From Bradysia coprophila (lineage: Eukaryota > Arthropoda > Insecta > Diptera > Sciaridae), in NCBI RefSeq assembly GCF_014529535.1, contig NW_023503296.1, forward strand, positions 1,150,051-1,214,050: DNA of 64,000 bases, given 5' to 3'. This document shows, one piece after another, positions 25,101 through 38,800 of the stretch (its first letter is position 1; the number at the start of each line of letters is the position of its first letter). Below the pieces are notes generated by a model. The model had not been told where the DNA came from, did not search any database, and saw only the letters and a program-made list of their open reading frames with translations. Position numbers and translations under genes: made by a program.

Positions 25101-28100
25101 TAGTTAGATGAGAGATAATTCTTTAAAAATTTGCTTGATCTGGATCCATGCACAACTTATAGTCGAATTTAAATTTTCAACTAAATTAGCTTGTTTTAGT
25201 TAGATGAGAGATAATTCTTTAAAAATTTGCTTGATCTGGATCGATTCACAACTTATTGTCGAATTTACATTTTCAACTAAATTAGCTTGTTTTAGTTAGA
25301 TGAGAGATAATTCTTTAAAAATTTGCTTGATCTGGATCGATGCACAACTTATTGTCGAATTTACATTTTCAACTAAATTAGCTTGTTTTAGTTAGATGAG
25401 AGATAATTCTTTAAAAATTTGCTTGATCTGGATCGATGCACAACTTATTGTCGAATTTACATTTTCAACTAAATTGGCTTGTTTTAGTTAGATGAGAAAT
25501 AATTCTTTAAAAATTTGCTTGATCTGGATCGATTCACAACTTATTGTCGAATTTACATTTTCAACTAAATTAGCTTGTTTTAGTTAGATGAGAGATAATT
25601 CTTTAAAAATTTGCTTGATCTGGATCGATTCACAACTTATTGTCGAATTTACATTTTCAACTAAATTAGCTTGTTTTAGGTTAGATGAGAGATAATTCTT
25701 TAAAAATTTGCTTGATCTGGATCGATGCACAACTTATTGTCGAATTTACATTTTCAACTAAATTAGCTTGATTTAGTAACATGAGAGATAATTCTTTAAA
25801 AATTTGCTTGATCTGGATCGATGCACAACTTATTGTCGAATTTACATTTTCAACTAAAGTTGCTTATTTTAGTTAGATGAGAGATAATTCTTTAAAAATT
25901 TGCTTGATCTGGATCGATGCACAACTTATTGTCGAATTTACATTTTCAACTAAATTAGCTTGTTTTAGTTAGATGAGAGATAATTCTTTAAAAATTTGCT
26001 TGATCTGGATCGATGCACAACTTATTGTCGAATTTACATTTTCAACTAAATTAGCTTGTTTTAGTTAGATGAGAGATAATTCTTTAAAAATTTGCTTGAT
26101 CTGGATCGATGCACAACTTATTGTCGAATTTACATTTTCAACTAAATTAGCTTGTTTTAGTTAGATGAGAGATAATTCTTTAAAAATTTGCTTGATCTGG
26201 ATCGATGCACAACTTATTGTCGAATTTACATTTTCAACTAAATTAGCTTGTTTTAGTTAGATGAGAGATAATTCTTTAAAAATTTGCTTGATCTGGATCG
26301 ATGCACAACTTATTGTCGAATTTACATTTTCAACTAAATTAGCTTGTTTTAGTTAGATGAGAGATAATTCTTTAAAAATTTGCTTGATCTGGATCGATTC
26401 ACAACTTATTGTCGAATTTACATTTTCAACTAAATTAGCTTGTTTTAGGTTAGATGAGAATGATAATTCTTTAATAAAATTTGCTTGATCTGGATCGATG
26501 CACAACTTATTGTCGAATTTACATTTTCAACTAAAGTTGCTTATTTTAGTTAGATGAGAGATAATTCTTTAAAAATTTGCTTGATCTGGATCGATGCACA
26601 ACTTATTGTCGAATTTACATTTTCAACTAAATTAGCTTGTTTTAGTTAGATGAGAGATAATTCTTTAAAAATTTGCTTGATCTGGATCGATGCACAACTT
26701 ATTGTCGAATTTACATTTTCAACTAAATTAGCTTGTTTTAGTTAGATGAGAGATAATTCTTTAAAAATTTGCTTGATCTGGATCCATGCACAACTTATAG
26801 TCGAATTTAAATTTTCAACTAAATTAGCTTGTTTCAGTTAGATGAGAGATAATTCTTTAAAAATTTGCTTGATCTGGATCGATGCACAACTTATTGTCGA
26901 ATTTACATTTTCAACTAAATTAGCTTGTTTTAGTTAGATGAGAAATAATTCTTTAAAAATTTGCTTGATCTGGATCGATGTACAACTTATTGTCGAATTT
27001 ACATTTTCAACTAAATTAGCTTGTTTTAGTTAGATGAGAGATAATTCTTTAAAAATTTGCTTGATCTGGATCCATGCACAACTTATAGTCGAATTTAAAT
27101 TTTCAACTAAATTAGCTTGTTTCAGTTAGATGAGAGATAATTCTTTAAAAATTTGCTTGATCTGGATCGATGCACAACTTATTGTCGAATTTACATTTTC
27201 AACTAAATTAGCTTGTTTTAGTTAGATGAGAAATAATTCTTTAAAAATTTGCTTGATCTGGATCGATGCACAACTTATTGTCGAATTTACATTTTCAACT
27301 AAATTAGCTTGTTTTAGTTAGATGAGAGATAATTCTTTAAAAATTTGCTTGATCTGGATCGATGCACAACTTATTGTCGAATTTACATTTTCAACTAAAT
27401 TAGCTTGTTTCAGTTAGATGAGAGATAATTCTTTAAAAATTTGCTTGATCTGGATCGATGCACAACTTATTGTCGAATTTACATTTTCAACTAAATTAGC
27501 TTGTTTTAGTTAGATGAGAAATAATTCTTTAAAAATTTGCTTGATCTGGATCGATGCACAACTTATTGTCGAATTTACATTTTCAACTAAATTAGCTTGT
27601 TTTAGTTAGATGAGAGATAATTCTTTAAAAATTTGCTTGATCTGGATCCATGCACAACTTATAGTCGAATTTAAATTTTCAACTAAATTAGCTTGTTTCA
27701 GTTAGATGAGAGATAATTCTTTAAAAATTTGCTTGATCTGGATCGATGCACAACTTATTGTCGAATTTACATTTTCAACTAAATTAGCTTGTTTTAGTTA
27801 GATGAGAAATAATTCTTTAAAAATTTGCTTGATCTGGATCGATGCACAACTTATTGTCGAATTTACATTTTCAACTAAATTGGCTTGTTTTAGTTAGATG
27901 AGAAATAATTCTTTAAAAATTTGCTTGATCTGGATCGATGCACAACTTATTGTCGAATTTACATTTTCAACTAAATTGGCTTGTTTTAGTTAGATGAGAA
28001 ATAATTCTTTAAAAATTTGCTTGATCTGGATCGATGCACAACTTATTGTCGAATTTAAATTTTCAACTAAATTAGCTTGTTTTAGTTAGATGAGAAATAA

Positions 28101-29130
28101 TTCTTTAAAAATTTGCTTGATCTGGATCGATTCACAACTTATTGTCGAATTTACATTTTCAACTAAAGTTGCTTATTTTAGTTAGATGAGAGATAATTCT
28201 TTAAAAATTTGCTTGATCTGGATCGATGCACAACTTATTGTCGAATTTACATTTTCAACTAAATTAGCTTGTTTTAGTTAGATGAGAAATAATTCTTTAA
28301 AAATTTGCTTGATCTGGATCGATGCACAACTTATTGTCGAATTTACATTTTCAACTAAATTAGCTTGTTTTAGTTAGATGAGAGATAATTCTTTAAAAAT
28401 TTGCTTGATCTGGATCGATGCACAACTTATAGTCGAATTTAAATTTTCAACTAAATTAGCTTGTTTCAGTTAGATGAGAGATAATTCTTTAAAAATTTGC
28501 TTGATCTGGATCGATGCACAACTTATTGTCGAATTTACATTTTCAACTAAATTAGCTTGATTTAGTAACATGAGAAATAATTCTTTAAAAATTAGCTTGA
28601 TCTGGATCGATGCACAACTTATTGTCGAATTTACATTTTCAACTAAATTAGCTTGTTTTAGTTAGATGAGAAATAATTCTTTAAAAATTTGCTTGATCTG
28701 GATCGATGCACAACTTACAGTCGAATTTAAATTTTCAACTAAATTAGCTTGTTTCAGTTAGATGAGAGATAATTCTTTAAAAATTTGCTTGATCTGGATC
28801 GATGCACAACCTATAGTCGAATTTAAATTTTCAACTAAATTAGCTTGTTTTAGTTAGATGAGAAATAATTCTTTAAAAATTTGCTTGATCTGGATCGATG
28901 CACAACTTATTGTCGAATTTAAATTTTCAACTAAATTAGCTTGTTTTAGTTAGATGAGAAATAATTCTTTAAAAATGTGCTTGATCTGGATCGATTCACA
29001 ACTTATTGTGGAATTTACATTTTCAACTAAATTAGCTTGTTTTAGTTAGATGAGAAATAATTCTTTAAAAATTTGCTTGATCTGGATCGATGCACAACTT
29101 ATTGTCGAATTTAAATTTTCAACTAAATTA

Positions 29131-29225
29131 AAATGAAAGCAAAATAAAATGATCGAGTCTGGTTTTTGACAATTGAATTTCGATTGTCAAAAACAAGAAT
29201 CGATCATTTTATTTTGCTTTCATTT
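29131..29225. mobile_element. 95-bp palindromic MITE in satellite B, copy 1
   Basis: Starts AAATGAAAGCAAAATAAA and ends with the inverse, with inner arms GGTTTTTGACAATTG / CGATTGTCAAAAAC. It is inserted between TA and TA (29129-29130, 29226-29227) inside the monomer motif AAATTA|GCTTG, consistent with a TA target duplication as made by Tc1/mariner-type elements. Confidence 0.8.
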
Positions 29226-29707
29226 TAGCTTGTTTCAGTTACATGAGAGATAATTCTTTAAAAATTTGCTTGATCTGGATCGATGCACAACCTATAGTCG
29301 AATTTAAATTTTCAACTAAATTAGCTTGTTTTAGTTAGATGAGAAATAATTCTTTAAAAATTTGCTTGATCTGGATCGATTCACAACTTATAGTCGAATT
29401 TACATTTTCAACTAAATTAGCTTGTTTTAGTTAGATGAGAAATAATTCTTTAAAAATTTGCTTGATCTGGATCGATGCACAACTTATTGTCGAATTTAAA
29501 TTTTCAACTAAATTAGCTTGTTTTAGTTAGATGAGAAATAATTCTTTAAAAATGTGCTTGATCTGGATCGATTCACAACTTATTGTGGAATTTACATTTT
29601 CAACTAAATTAGCTTGTTTTAGTTAGATGAGAAATAATTCTTTAAAAATTTGCTTGATCTGGATCGATGCACAACTTATTGTCGAATTTAAATTTTCAAC
29701 TAAATTA

Positions 29708-29802
29708 AAATGAAAGCAAAATAAAATGATCGAGTCTGGTTTTTGACAATTGAATTTCGATTGTCAAAAACAAGAATCGATCATTTTATTTTGCTTTCAT
29801 TT
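29708..29802. mobile_element. 95-bp palindromic MITE in satellite B, copy 2
   Basis: Same element, same insertion point in the monomer and same flanking variant (GTTTCAGTTACATGAG) as copy 1, exactly 577 bp downstream (six 96-bp monomers plus one base). Copy 1 and copy 2 were therefore multiplied with the satellite, not inserted independently. Confidence 0.8.
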
Positions 29803-30189
29803 TAGCTTGTTTCAGTTACATGAGAAATAATTCTTTAAAAATTTGCTTGATCTGGATCGATGCACAACTTATTGTCGAATTTAAATTTTCAACTAAATTA
29901 GCTTGTTTTAGTTAGATGAGAAATAATTCTTTAAAAATTTGCTTGATCTGGATCGATTCACAACTTATTGTCGAATTTACATTTTCAACTAAATTAGCTT
30001 GTTTTAGTTAGATGAGAAATAATTCTTTAAAAATTTGCTTGATCTGGATCGATTCACAACTTATTGTCGAATTTACATTTTCAACTAAATTAGCTTGTTT
30101 TAGTTAGATGAGAAATAATTCTTTAAAAATTTGCTTGATCTGGATCGATGCACAACTTATTGTCCAATTTACATTTTTAACTAAATTAG

Positions 30190-32440
30190 CTTGATTTAGT
30201 AACATGAGAGATAATTCTTTAAAAATTTGCTTGATCTGGATCGATGCACAACTTATTGTCGAATTTAAATTTTCAACTAAATTAGCTTGATTTAGTTAGA
30301 TGAGAAATAATTCTTTTAAAAATTTGCTTGATCTGGATTGATGCACAACTTATTGTCGAATTTACATTTTCAACTAAATTAGCTTGATTTAGTAACATGA
30401 GAGATAATTCTTTAAAAATTTGCTTGATCTGGATTGATGCACAACTTATTGTCGAATTTACATTTTCAACTAAATTAGCTTGATTTAGTAACATGAGAGA
30501 TAATTCTTTAAAAATTTGCTTGATCTGGATCGATGCACAACTTATTGTCGAATTTACATTTTCAACTAAATTAGCTTGATTTAGTTAGATGAGAAATAAT
30601 TCTTTTAAAAATTTGCTTGATCTGGATTGATGCACAACTTATTGTCGAATTTACATTTTCAACTAAATTAGCTTGATTTAGTAACATGAGAGATAATTCT
30701 TTAAAAATTTGCTTGATCTGGATCGATGCACAACTTATTGTCGAATTTACATTTTCAACTAAATTAGCTTGATTTAGTTAGATGAGAAATAATTCTTTTA
30801 AAAATTTGCTTGATCTGGATCGATTCACAACTTATTGTCGAATTTACATTTTCAACTAAAGTTGCTTATTTTAGTTAGATGAGAGATAATTCTTTAAAAA
30901 TTTGCTTGATCTGGATCGATGCACAACTTATTGTCGAATTTACATTTTCAACTAAATTAGCTTGATTTAGTTAGATGAGAAATAATTCTTTTAAAAATTT
31001 GCTTGATCTGGATTGGATTGATGCACAACTTATTGTCGAATTTACATTTTCAACTAAATTAGCTTGATTTAGTAACATGAGAGATAATTCTTTAAAAATT
31101 TGCTTGATCTGGATCGATGCACAACTTATTGTCGAATTTACATTTTCAACTAAATTAGCTTGATTTAGTTAGATGAGAAATAATTCTTTTAAAAATTTGC
31201 TTGATCTGGATTGATGCACAACTTATTGTCGAATTTACATTTTCAACTAAATTAGCTTGATTTAGTAACATGAGAGATAATTCTTTAAAAATTTGCTTGA
31301 TCTGGATCGATGCACAACTTATTGTCGAATTTACATTTTCAACTAAATTAGCTTGATTTAGTTAGATGAGAAATAATTCTTTTAAAAATTTGCTTGATCT
31401 GGATTGATGCACAACTTATTGTCGAATTTACATTTTCAACTAAATTAGCTTGATTTAGTAACATGAGAGATAATTCTTTAAAAGTTTGCTTGATCTGGAT
31501 CGATGCACAACTTATTGTCGAATTTACATTTTCAACTAAATTAGCTTGATTTAGTTAGATGAGAAATAATTCTTTTAAAAATTTGCTTGATCTGGATTGA
31601 TGCACAACTTATTGTCGAATTTACATTTTCAACTAAATTAGCTTGATTTAGTAACATGAGAGATAATTCTTTAAAAATTTGCTTGATCTGGATCGATGCA
31701 CAACTTATTGTCGAATTTACATTTTCAACTAAATTAGCTTGATTTAGTTAGATGAGAAATAATTCTTTTAAAAATTTGCTTGATCTGGATTGATGCACAA
31801 CTTATTGTCGAATTTACATTTTCAACTAAATTAGCTTGATTTAGTAACATGAGAGATAATTCTTTAAAAATTTGCTTGATCTGGATCGATGCACAACTTA
31901 TTGTCGAATTTACATTTTCAACTAAATTAGCTTGATTTAGTTAGATGAGAAATAATTCTTTTAAAAATTTGCTTGATCTGGATTGATGCACAACTTATTG
32001 TCGAATTTACATTTTCAACTAAATTAGCTTGATTTAGTAACATGAGAGATAATTCTTTAAAAATTTGCTTGATCTGGATCGATGCACAACTTATTGTCGA
32101 ATTTACATTTTCAACTAAATTAGCTTGATTTAGTTAGATGAGAAATAATTCTCTTAAAAATTTGCTTGATCTGGATTGATGCACAACTTATTGTCGAATT
32201 TACATTTTCAACTAAATTAGCTTGATTTAGTAACATGAGAGATAATTCTTTAAAAATTTGCTTGATCTGGATCGATGCACAACTTATTGTCGAATTTACA
32301 TTTTCAACTAAATTAGCTTGATTTAGTTAGATGAGAAATAATTCTTTTAAAAATTTGCTTGATCTGGATCGATGCACAACTTATTGTCGAATTTACATTT
32401 TCAACTAAATTAGCTTGATTTAGTAACATGAGAGCTAATT
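30190..32440. repeat. Dimeric higher-order block within satellite B
   Basis: Here two monomer types alternate regularly: one with GGATTGATG preceded by four T's and followed by AGTAACATGAGAGATAA, the other with GGATCGATG followed by TTAGTTAGATGAGAAATAA. The repeat unit is 193 bp (96+97) and runs about eleven times. Outside this block the monomers do not alternate strictly. Confidence 0.75.
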
Positions 32441-34889
32441 CTTTAAAAATTTGCTTGATCTGGATCGATGCACAGCTTATTGTCGAATTTACATTTTCAA
32501 CTAAATTAACTTGTTTTAGTTAGATGAGAAATAATTCTTTAAAAATTTGCTTGATCTGGATCGATGCACAACTTATTGTCGAATTTACATTTTCAACTAA
32601 ATTAGCTTGATTTAGTAACATGAGAGCTAATTCTTTAAAAATTTGCTTGATCTGGATCGATGCACAGCTTATTGTCGAATTTACATTTTCAACTAAATTA
32701 GCTTGATTTAGTTAGATGAGAAATAATTCTTTTAAAAATTTGCTTGATCTGGATCGATGCACAACTTATTGTCGAATTTACATTTTCAACTAAATTAGCT
32801 TGTTTCAGTTAGATGAGAGATAATTCTTTAAAAATTTGCTTGATCTGGATCGATAAACAACTTATTGTCGAATTTACATTTTCAACTAAATTAGCTTGTT
32901 TTAGTTAGATGAGAAATAATTCTTTAAAAATTTGCTTGATCTGGATCGATGCACAACTTATTGTCGAATTTACATTTTCAACTAAATTGGCCTGTTTTAG
33001 TTAGATGAGAAATAATTCTTTAAAAATTTGCTTGATCTGGATCGATGCACAACTTATTGTCGAATTTAAATTTTCAACTAAATTAGCTTGTTTTAGTTAG
33101 ATGAGAAATAATTCTTTAAAAATTTGCTTGATCTGGATCGATTCACAACTTATTGTCGAATTTACATTTTCAACTAAAGTTGCTTATTTTAGTTAGATGA
33201 GAGATAATTCTTTAAAAATTTGCTTGATCTGGATCGATGCACAACTTATTGTCGAATTTACATTTTCAACTAAATTAGCTAGATGAGAAATAATTCTTTA
33301 AAAATTTGCTTGATCTGGATCGATTCACAACTTATTGTCGAATTTACATTTTCAACTAAAGTTGCTTATTTTAGTTAGATGAGAGATAATTCTTTAAAAA
33401 TTTGCTTGATCTGGATCGATGCACAACTTATTGTCGAATTTACATTTTCAACTAAATTAGCTTGTTTTAGTTAGATGAGAAATAATTCTTTAAAAATTTG
33501 CTTGATCTGGATCGATGCACAACTTATTGTCGAATTTACATTTTCAACTAAATTAGCTTGTTTTAGTTAGATGAGAGATAATTCTTTAAAAATTTGCTTG
33601 ATCTGGATCGATGCACAACTTATAGTCGAATTTAAATTTTCAACTAAATTAGCTTGTTTCAGTTAGATGAGAGATAATTCTTTAAAAATTTGCTTGATCT
33701 GGATCGATGCACAACTTATTGTCGAATTTACATTTTCAACTAAATTAGCTTGTTTTAGTTAGATGAGAAATAATTCTTTAAAAATTTGCTTGATCTGGAT
33801 CGATTCACAACTTATTGTCGAATTTACATTTTCAACTAAAGTTGCTTATTTTAGTTAGATGAGAGATAATTCTTTAAAAATTTGCTTGATCTGGATCGAT
33901 GCACAACTTATTGTCGAATTTACATTTTCAACTAAATTAGCTAGATGAGAAATAATTCTTTAAAAATTTGCTTGATCTGGATCGATTCACAACTTATTGT
34001 CGAATTTACATTTTCAACTAAAGTTGCTTATTTTAGTTAGATGAGAGATAATTCTTTAAAAATTTGCTTGATCTGGATCGATGCACAACTTATTGTCGAA
34101 TTTACATTTTCAACTAAATTAGCTTGTTTTAGTTAGATGAGAAATAATTCTTTAAAAATTTGCTTGATCTGGATCGATGCACAACTTATTGTCGAATTTA
34201 CATTTTCAACTAAATTAGCTTGTTTTAGTTAGATGAGAGATAATTCTTTAAAAATTTGCTTGATCTGGATCGATGCACAACTTATAGTCGAATTTAAATT
34301 TTCAACTAAATTAGCTTGTTTCAGTTAGATGAGAGATAATTCTTTAAAAATTTGCTTGATCTGGATCGATGCACAACTTATTGTCGAATTTACATTTTCA
34401 ACTAAATTAGCTTGTTTTAGTTAGATGAGAAATAATTCTTTAAAAATTTGCTTGATCTGGATCGATGCACAACTTATTGTCGAATTTACATTTTCAACTA
34501 AATTAGCTTGATTTAGTAACATGAGAGATAATTCTTAAAAAATTTGCTTGATCTGGATCGATTCACAACTTATTGTCGAATTTACATTTTCAACTAAATT
34601 AGCTTGTTTTAGTTAGATGAGAGATAATTCTTTAAAAATTTGCTTGATCTGGATCGATGCACAACCTATAGTCGAATTTAAATTTTCAACTAAATTAGCT
34701 TGTTTCAGTTAGATGAGAGATAATTCTTTAAAAATTTGCTTGATCTGGATCGATTTACAACTTATTGTCGAATTTACATTTTCAACTAAATTAGCTTGTT
34801 TTAGTTAGATGAGAAATAATTCTTTAAAAATTTGCTTGATCTGGATCGATGCACAACTTATTGTCGAATTTAAATTTTTAACTAAATTA

Positions 34890-34984
34890 AAATGAAAGCA
34901 AAATAAAATGATCGAGTCTGGTTTTTGACAATTGAATTTCGATTGTCAAAAACCAGAATCGATCATTTTATTTTGCTTTCATTT
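34890..34984. mobile_element. 95-bp palindromic MITE in satellite B, copy 3
   Basis: Same insertion site as copies 1 and 2. It differs by CAAAAACCAGAATCG where the others have CAAAAACAAGAATCG; the copy 3 form pairs with the left arm (CTGGTTTTTG), so it is probably closer to the founding element. Confidence 0.8.
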
Positions 34985-35521
34985 TAGCTTGTTTCAGTTA
35001 CATGAGAGATAATTCTTTAAAAATTTGCTTGATCTGGATCGATTCACAACTGGCTGTTGATAATTTATTATTTCTTTTAATCGCATTCAGGCGCTAATTT
35101 TTTTTATTGGTCAGTTATTAAATTATACGGTCGGTACTTTCAGAATTTGAGTCGTTATTTTCAGGGTCTATTTTTAGTATTAACTGTGGTAGCCTTATAC
35201 TTTGATCAATTGTCTGAACTTTAAAAAAAATTGTAGAAGCATTTGAAACATTTGCATTGAATTACTGGTTCAAATACTTCTGTGACAACTCCATTTATTA
35301 TAAAATTCCAGAAATCGATCAAATTATAATGCTCTCACTTTTTTTCGTATTTTTCGTGTAACTTTTCAGATAGGTTCCACCAGTTGGGTGGGTCGGTTCC
35401 CTTGGCAGTGAAAAAATGGAAAATCGTAAGAATATTTAAAAATCATGGTAATCATAATCATAACACTGGTGTTCGACATTGTATAGGGGCCTATTGAAAC
35501 ACTGAATGAACAATTTAAAGA

Positions 35522-35527
35522 TTTATT
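35522..35527 (-). terminator. Candidate polyadenylation signal of the REJ/GPS gene
   Basis: AATAAA on the minus strand about 290 nt beyond the TAA at 35814. Another candidate lies near 35290. No other feature is seen between 35051 and 35813. Confidence 0.4.
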
Positions 35528-35813
35528 GATTATAAAAAGAACTTGAACAAGACGTGTAGAATTGAAATTGACCTGTCGCAAAATCATGTTGACTTGATTT
35601 TGTCTCTTTAGAATAGTGTGGTTGATAGATCTGAAAACAGAATGAGAATTATACACCAGGGAAGAGTTTACAATATTCTCGTTGCAAACTACCACATTGA
35701 TTTCCCATTTATAATTTATAGAAATTTTCTTTGTTGCGGGTCTCACTGTGCTGTGAATATAGTTTCAATATTATCTCCGCGCATTGTCTGTTCGTCGTGG
35801 AAACGTGCATATT

Positions 35814-38800
35814 TTACAGCATTATTCGATGTACGAATTTCTGACGACTGTAATACGGAAAAATTAAGAAAATTATTGTCTTTTCAAATTCATAATTTTG
35901 TCCCATTTTCTTTACAATTATCTCCAGTTGTTGAGCCAAAGAATTTGGTTTCTTACGACGATTGTAAATGAATACCGCAGCCACTATGAAAATCCCCGCA
36001 ACGATAAATATCACCGCCAATGTATATCCAGTTGTTGACGAGTCTGCAAATGCAAAAAAAAATTAGTGTGAAGCAGCTCTCCACAGACTTTCCCATAATA
36101 TTCGCTCACATGATGTCTTCTCGCTCGCTGTTAGCGTATCCTTATGCGGTCCCGTTACAGTGCCATTAATAGTGGAGACTATGGTCGTGAAAATTGTCTC
36201 CGAGTTACTGTTTGTTGTTTCTGGTAAAATAGTGGTAGCATTTGCAAGTAATGTTGTAGGCTCGGTTAAGGTGGTTAGAGAAAGATTTGAAGATGTTGAA
36301 CTCAATGCAGTAGTAAGTGTAGAAGTGTTGTTTAGTGTTACAATCTCCACAATGTCCGACGCGGTAGCGTTGAGGATGTTATTAGCAATAGTACTGTTTT
36401 CAACGTTTGATGTTAAATTTGGATTCGTTGGAAAGTTTTCAACGTACGTAACACTCATAACCGTAGTTGTTGTTGTTGTCGGTTCATTATGAGTAGTTTC
36501 CGCTAATGACGTCGTTACTAAATTAACAGTCGTATTGACTGTTGATGTTAGCAATTCGGTAGTTGTAGTAGTAATAGTAGCAGGGTTTGTGGAAACTTCA
36601 ACAGGAGCTATTGTTCCAGGTGGACTTGGAACGGGCTCAATTGTAGTGGGTAACGTTGTAACCGCAACATTCGCAGTTGTCGAATTCATTTCACTCACTT
36701 TTTCTACAGCTCTACAATTTTAATCAATGAAATTCATTAGCTATGCAAGGTACAAGGTCAAACCGTAAGGAATGTGCGTATATTGATTACATACCTGAAT
36801 GTGCTAATTTTTTTGCATCCACAATACACGTAACCGTTTTTAATCGATGAAGTGGTACAAACATTAGATGACCACACTCCGTTTTCCCATACTTGACACT
36901 AAACAGAAAACAATTTTAAACACTCACTTCGTCTACTATGCTGCCCACCGTCTGATTCGACAGACAAAATATATTATTTTTACCTCGAAATTTCCAGATT
37001 CTTTTGTAATTGGAATACTCAGTGAAACACTCTGTTCACCACGATTGCCGTCACTAACGTCGACTACGTTAATTTCCCCTGTACTTTTCTCGACAATGAT
37101 GAGATCGTATATTTCATTGGCGTTTTTCTGTCCACTTAAATAGTCGCTAGGAAACATAATTTTACCAACACAAAACCTATTCCGTGGATTAACTTTTAAA
37201 TTTCCATTGATTTGAATATACGACCGTCGTTGATATGAATCGTACGGTATGGTTAAGTTGGTGCGTATAATTTGGTTCACACTCGTTTCACGAATTTCCA
37301 TATTAATTATTGATTTGTCTGAATAAGAAATGAAAATTGTCTATTCGATGGTCGGTAAATCGTATAGCTTATTCGCTTGTTGATTCCTCAAATTAGTTCT
37401 GAGAGTCAATAATGTTGCTAATATAAATTATTAGTCCGAGAGCCTGTGTGAATATCAGTCCTCCATATAAGGTTTGAAGAGCCTTTTGAAGTAATAGTTG
37501 CAAAAGTTGTTGCAAAAAACATTTTTATTCGTTACAAATGTTTCCTACTTTTGGTTACAACAAGAATGCAAAGAGCCAACCCATAAATTTATTTGATCCT
37601 TTGTCTAGTGAAACTCTTGGATATTGAGATTCCGTCACCAGATCATCGTAAAACTGCTGTAGGCGAAGGGAATGCATTATTTCCCAATACTATCCAACAC
37701 TTGGGAGCAGCCTCATTTCTCAAAATTCAAACTTATAGACATTGTCGGAACAAATACCTGATTATGCCAATTTGAAGGCATATGTGCTATGTCAAGAAGA
37801 GAATACTTTTTAAATTGACACCAGCCTGCGTGCTTGAGTTACAGACGACAAACAGCGGTAGTCTGGTGTCAAGTTGAAAAGTAGGGTGCAAAATTTTATG
37901 ACTCAGGAAATCAGTCAGTGCTCCTAGCTTGAACACTGAGTTGACATGTGTCATGTGACATGTGGAAGTTCATGCTGTGTCAGGTGTCAATCTTGAAAGT
38001 GTTGCCTGTACTTCGACGAAATCCGTTTTCGCTTCCGAATTTTAAAAAATAGATCAGGTTCAACCAGATGAAAAAGGTGGTCTATTTTACCACATTTAAT
38101 TCAATTTTCCAAAATTTTCCTTATTTTTGAAAATTTGGAAACATGTAAGAAATTTCTGAAAATATTGGAAAATTTGAGGAAATATGGGAAATGGTTTCCC
38201 CAAAAATAAATAGTCTCTGCAAGATTCTGTAGACTTTCCAGTAGCGCGCGTATCCCAAATTTGGAATTTCTACATTGTGATAATAATATCAAAGTCCCAA
38301 TTATACTAAGCCCACCCTTGTCAGGGCCTTACCGAGCGCTAAAAAAACCAAAATTGTTGAATAAATACTGTTCGTTTGAAGTATAGTAACAATTGCTGGT
38401 ATGAACACAAGCTCTCACGGTCTATATTTACTGGCATTGCCTTTTAGAGCATACAATAACGAGTTCAGCTATCGAGTTCTTAGAGAAAATGATTACTCAC
38501 TCAAAATCACAGAAGAAAATGATGTGCCATTGCAGAGGCGAGTGACAAATGTTTTCACCTTTTCCGTCAAACGTTTCATCGCATCAACCGATTCTGTTTC
38601 ATTCTTTGACTGAATTAATTTCTCCAACATTTGCAATTCTAAATTCATTCTCTCCGTTTTACTGTCAATGTCCTTCAGAGCCCGTTTCTTTCTTGAAGCA
38701 ATCGGTTCGGATCGAATTTGTTTCGCATATTCCCTATTTTCGGTCATTTCCAACAGCTCTAGAAGCCCACGATTGATGGCATCATCTTCACTAATTATTT

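Larger units (their letters stand above)
19156..35050. repeat. Satellite B tandem array (96-bp monomer, about 165 copies)
   Basis: The monomer is 96 bp, counted directly, with landmarks TTTGCTTGATCTGGATCGAT, GCACAACTTATTGTCGAA and CAACTAAATTAGCTTG followed by TTAGTTAGATGAGA. Copies are very similar; recurrent variants include GGATTGATG, GATTCACAAC, AGTAACATGAG, AAAGTTGCTTATTTTAG and TTCAGTTAG. Variants are grouped regionally, showing local amplification by unequal exchange. Three palindromic insertions interrupt it (separate entries). It ends abruptly at about 35050 in unique DNA. It has direct repeats with no unique spacers, so it is not CRISPR-like. The two short open frames inside are repeat translations. 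Confidence 0.97.

Noticed and set aside
24528..30494. Open frames of 65-70 codons in satellite B
   Set aside because: Same reason: repeat translation spanning about two 96-bp monomers, absent wherever a monomer variant introduces a stop.
19156..35050. Regular direct repeats that might suggest CRISPR
   Set aside because: The whole 96-bp period is conserved, there are no unique spacers or cas genes, and the surroundings are eukaryotic.
35618..35971. 117-codon plus-strand frame over the REJ-gene 3' end
   Set aside because: Overlaps the transmembrane exon and 3'UTR on the other strand; no motif or splice partners.
36160..36723. Plus-strand frames of 62-110 codons opposite the Thr/Ser exon
   Set aside because: Shadow of the ACN/ACA-rich minus-strand coding sequence, rich in Val as expected for its complement.
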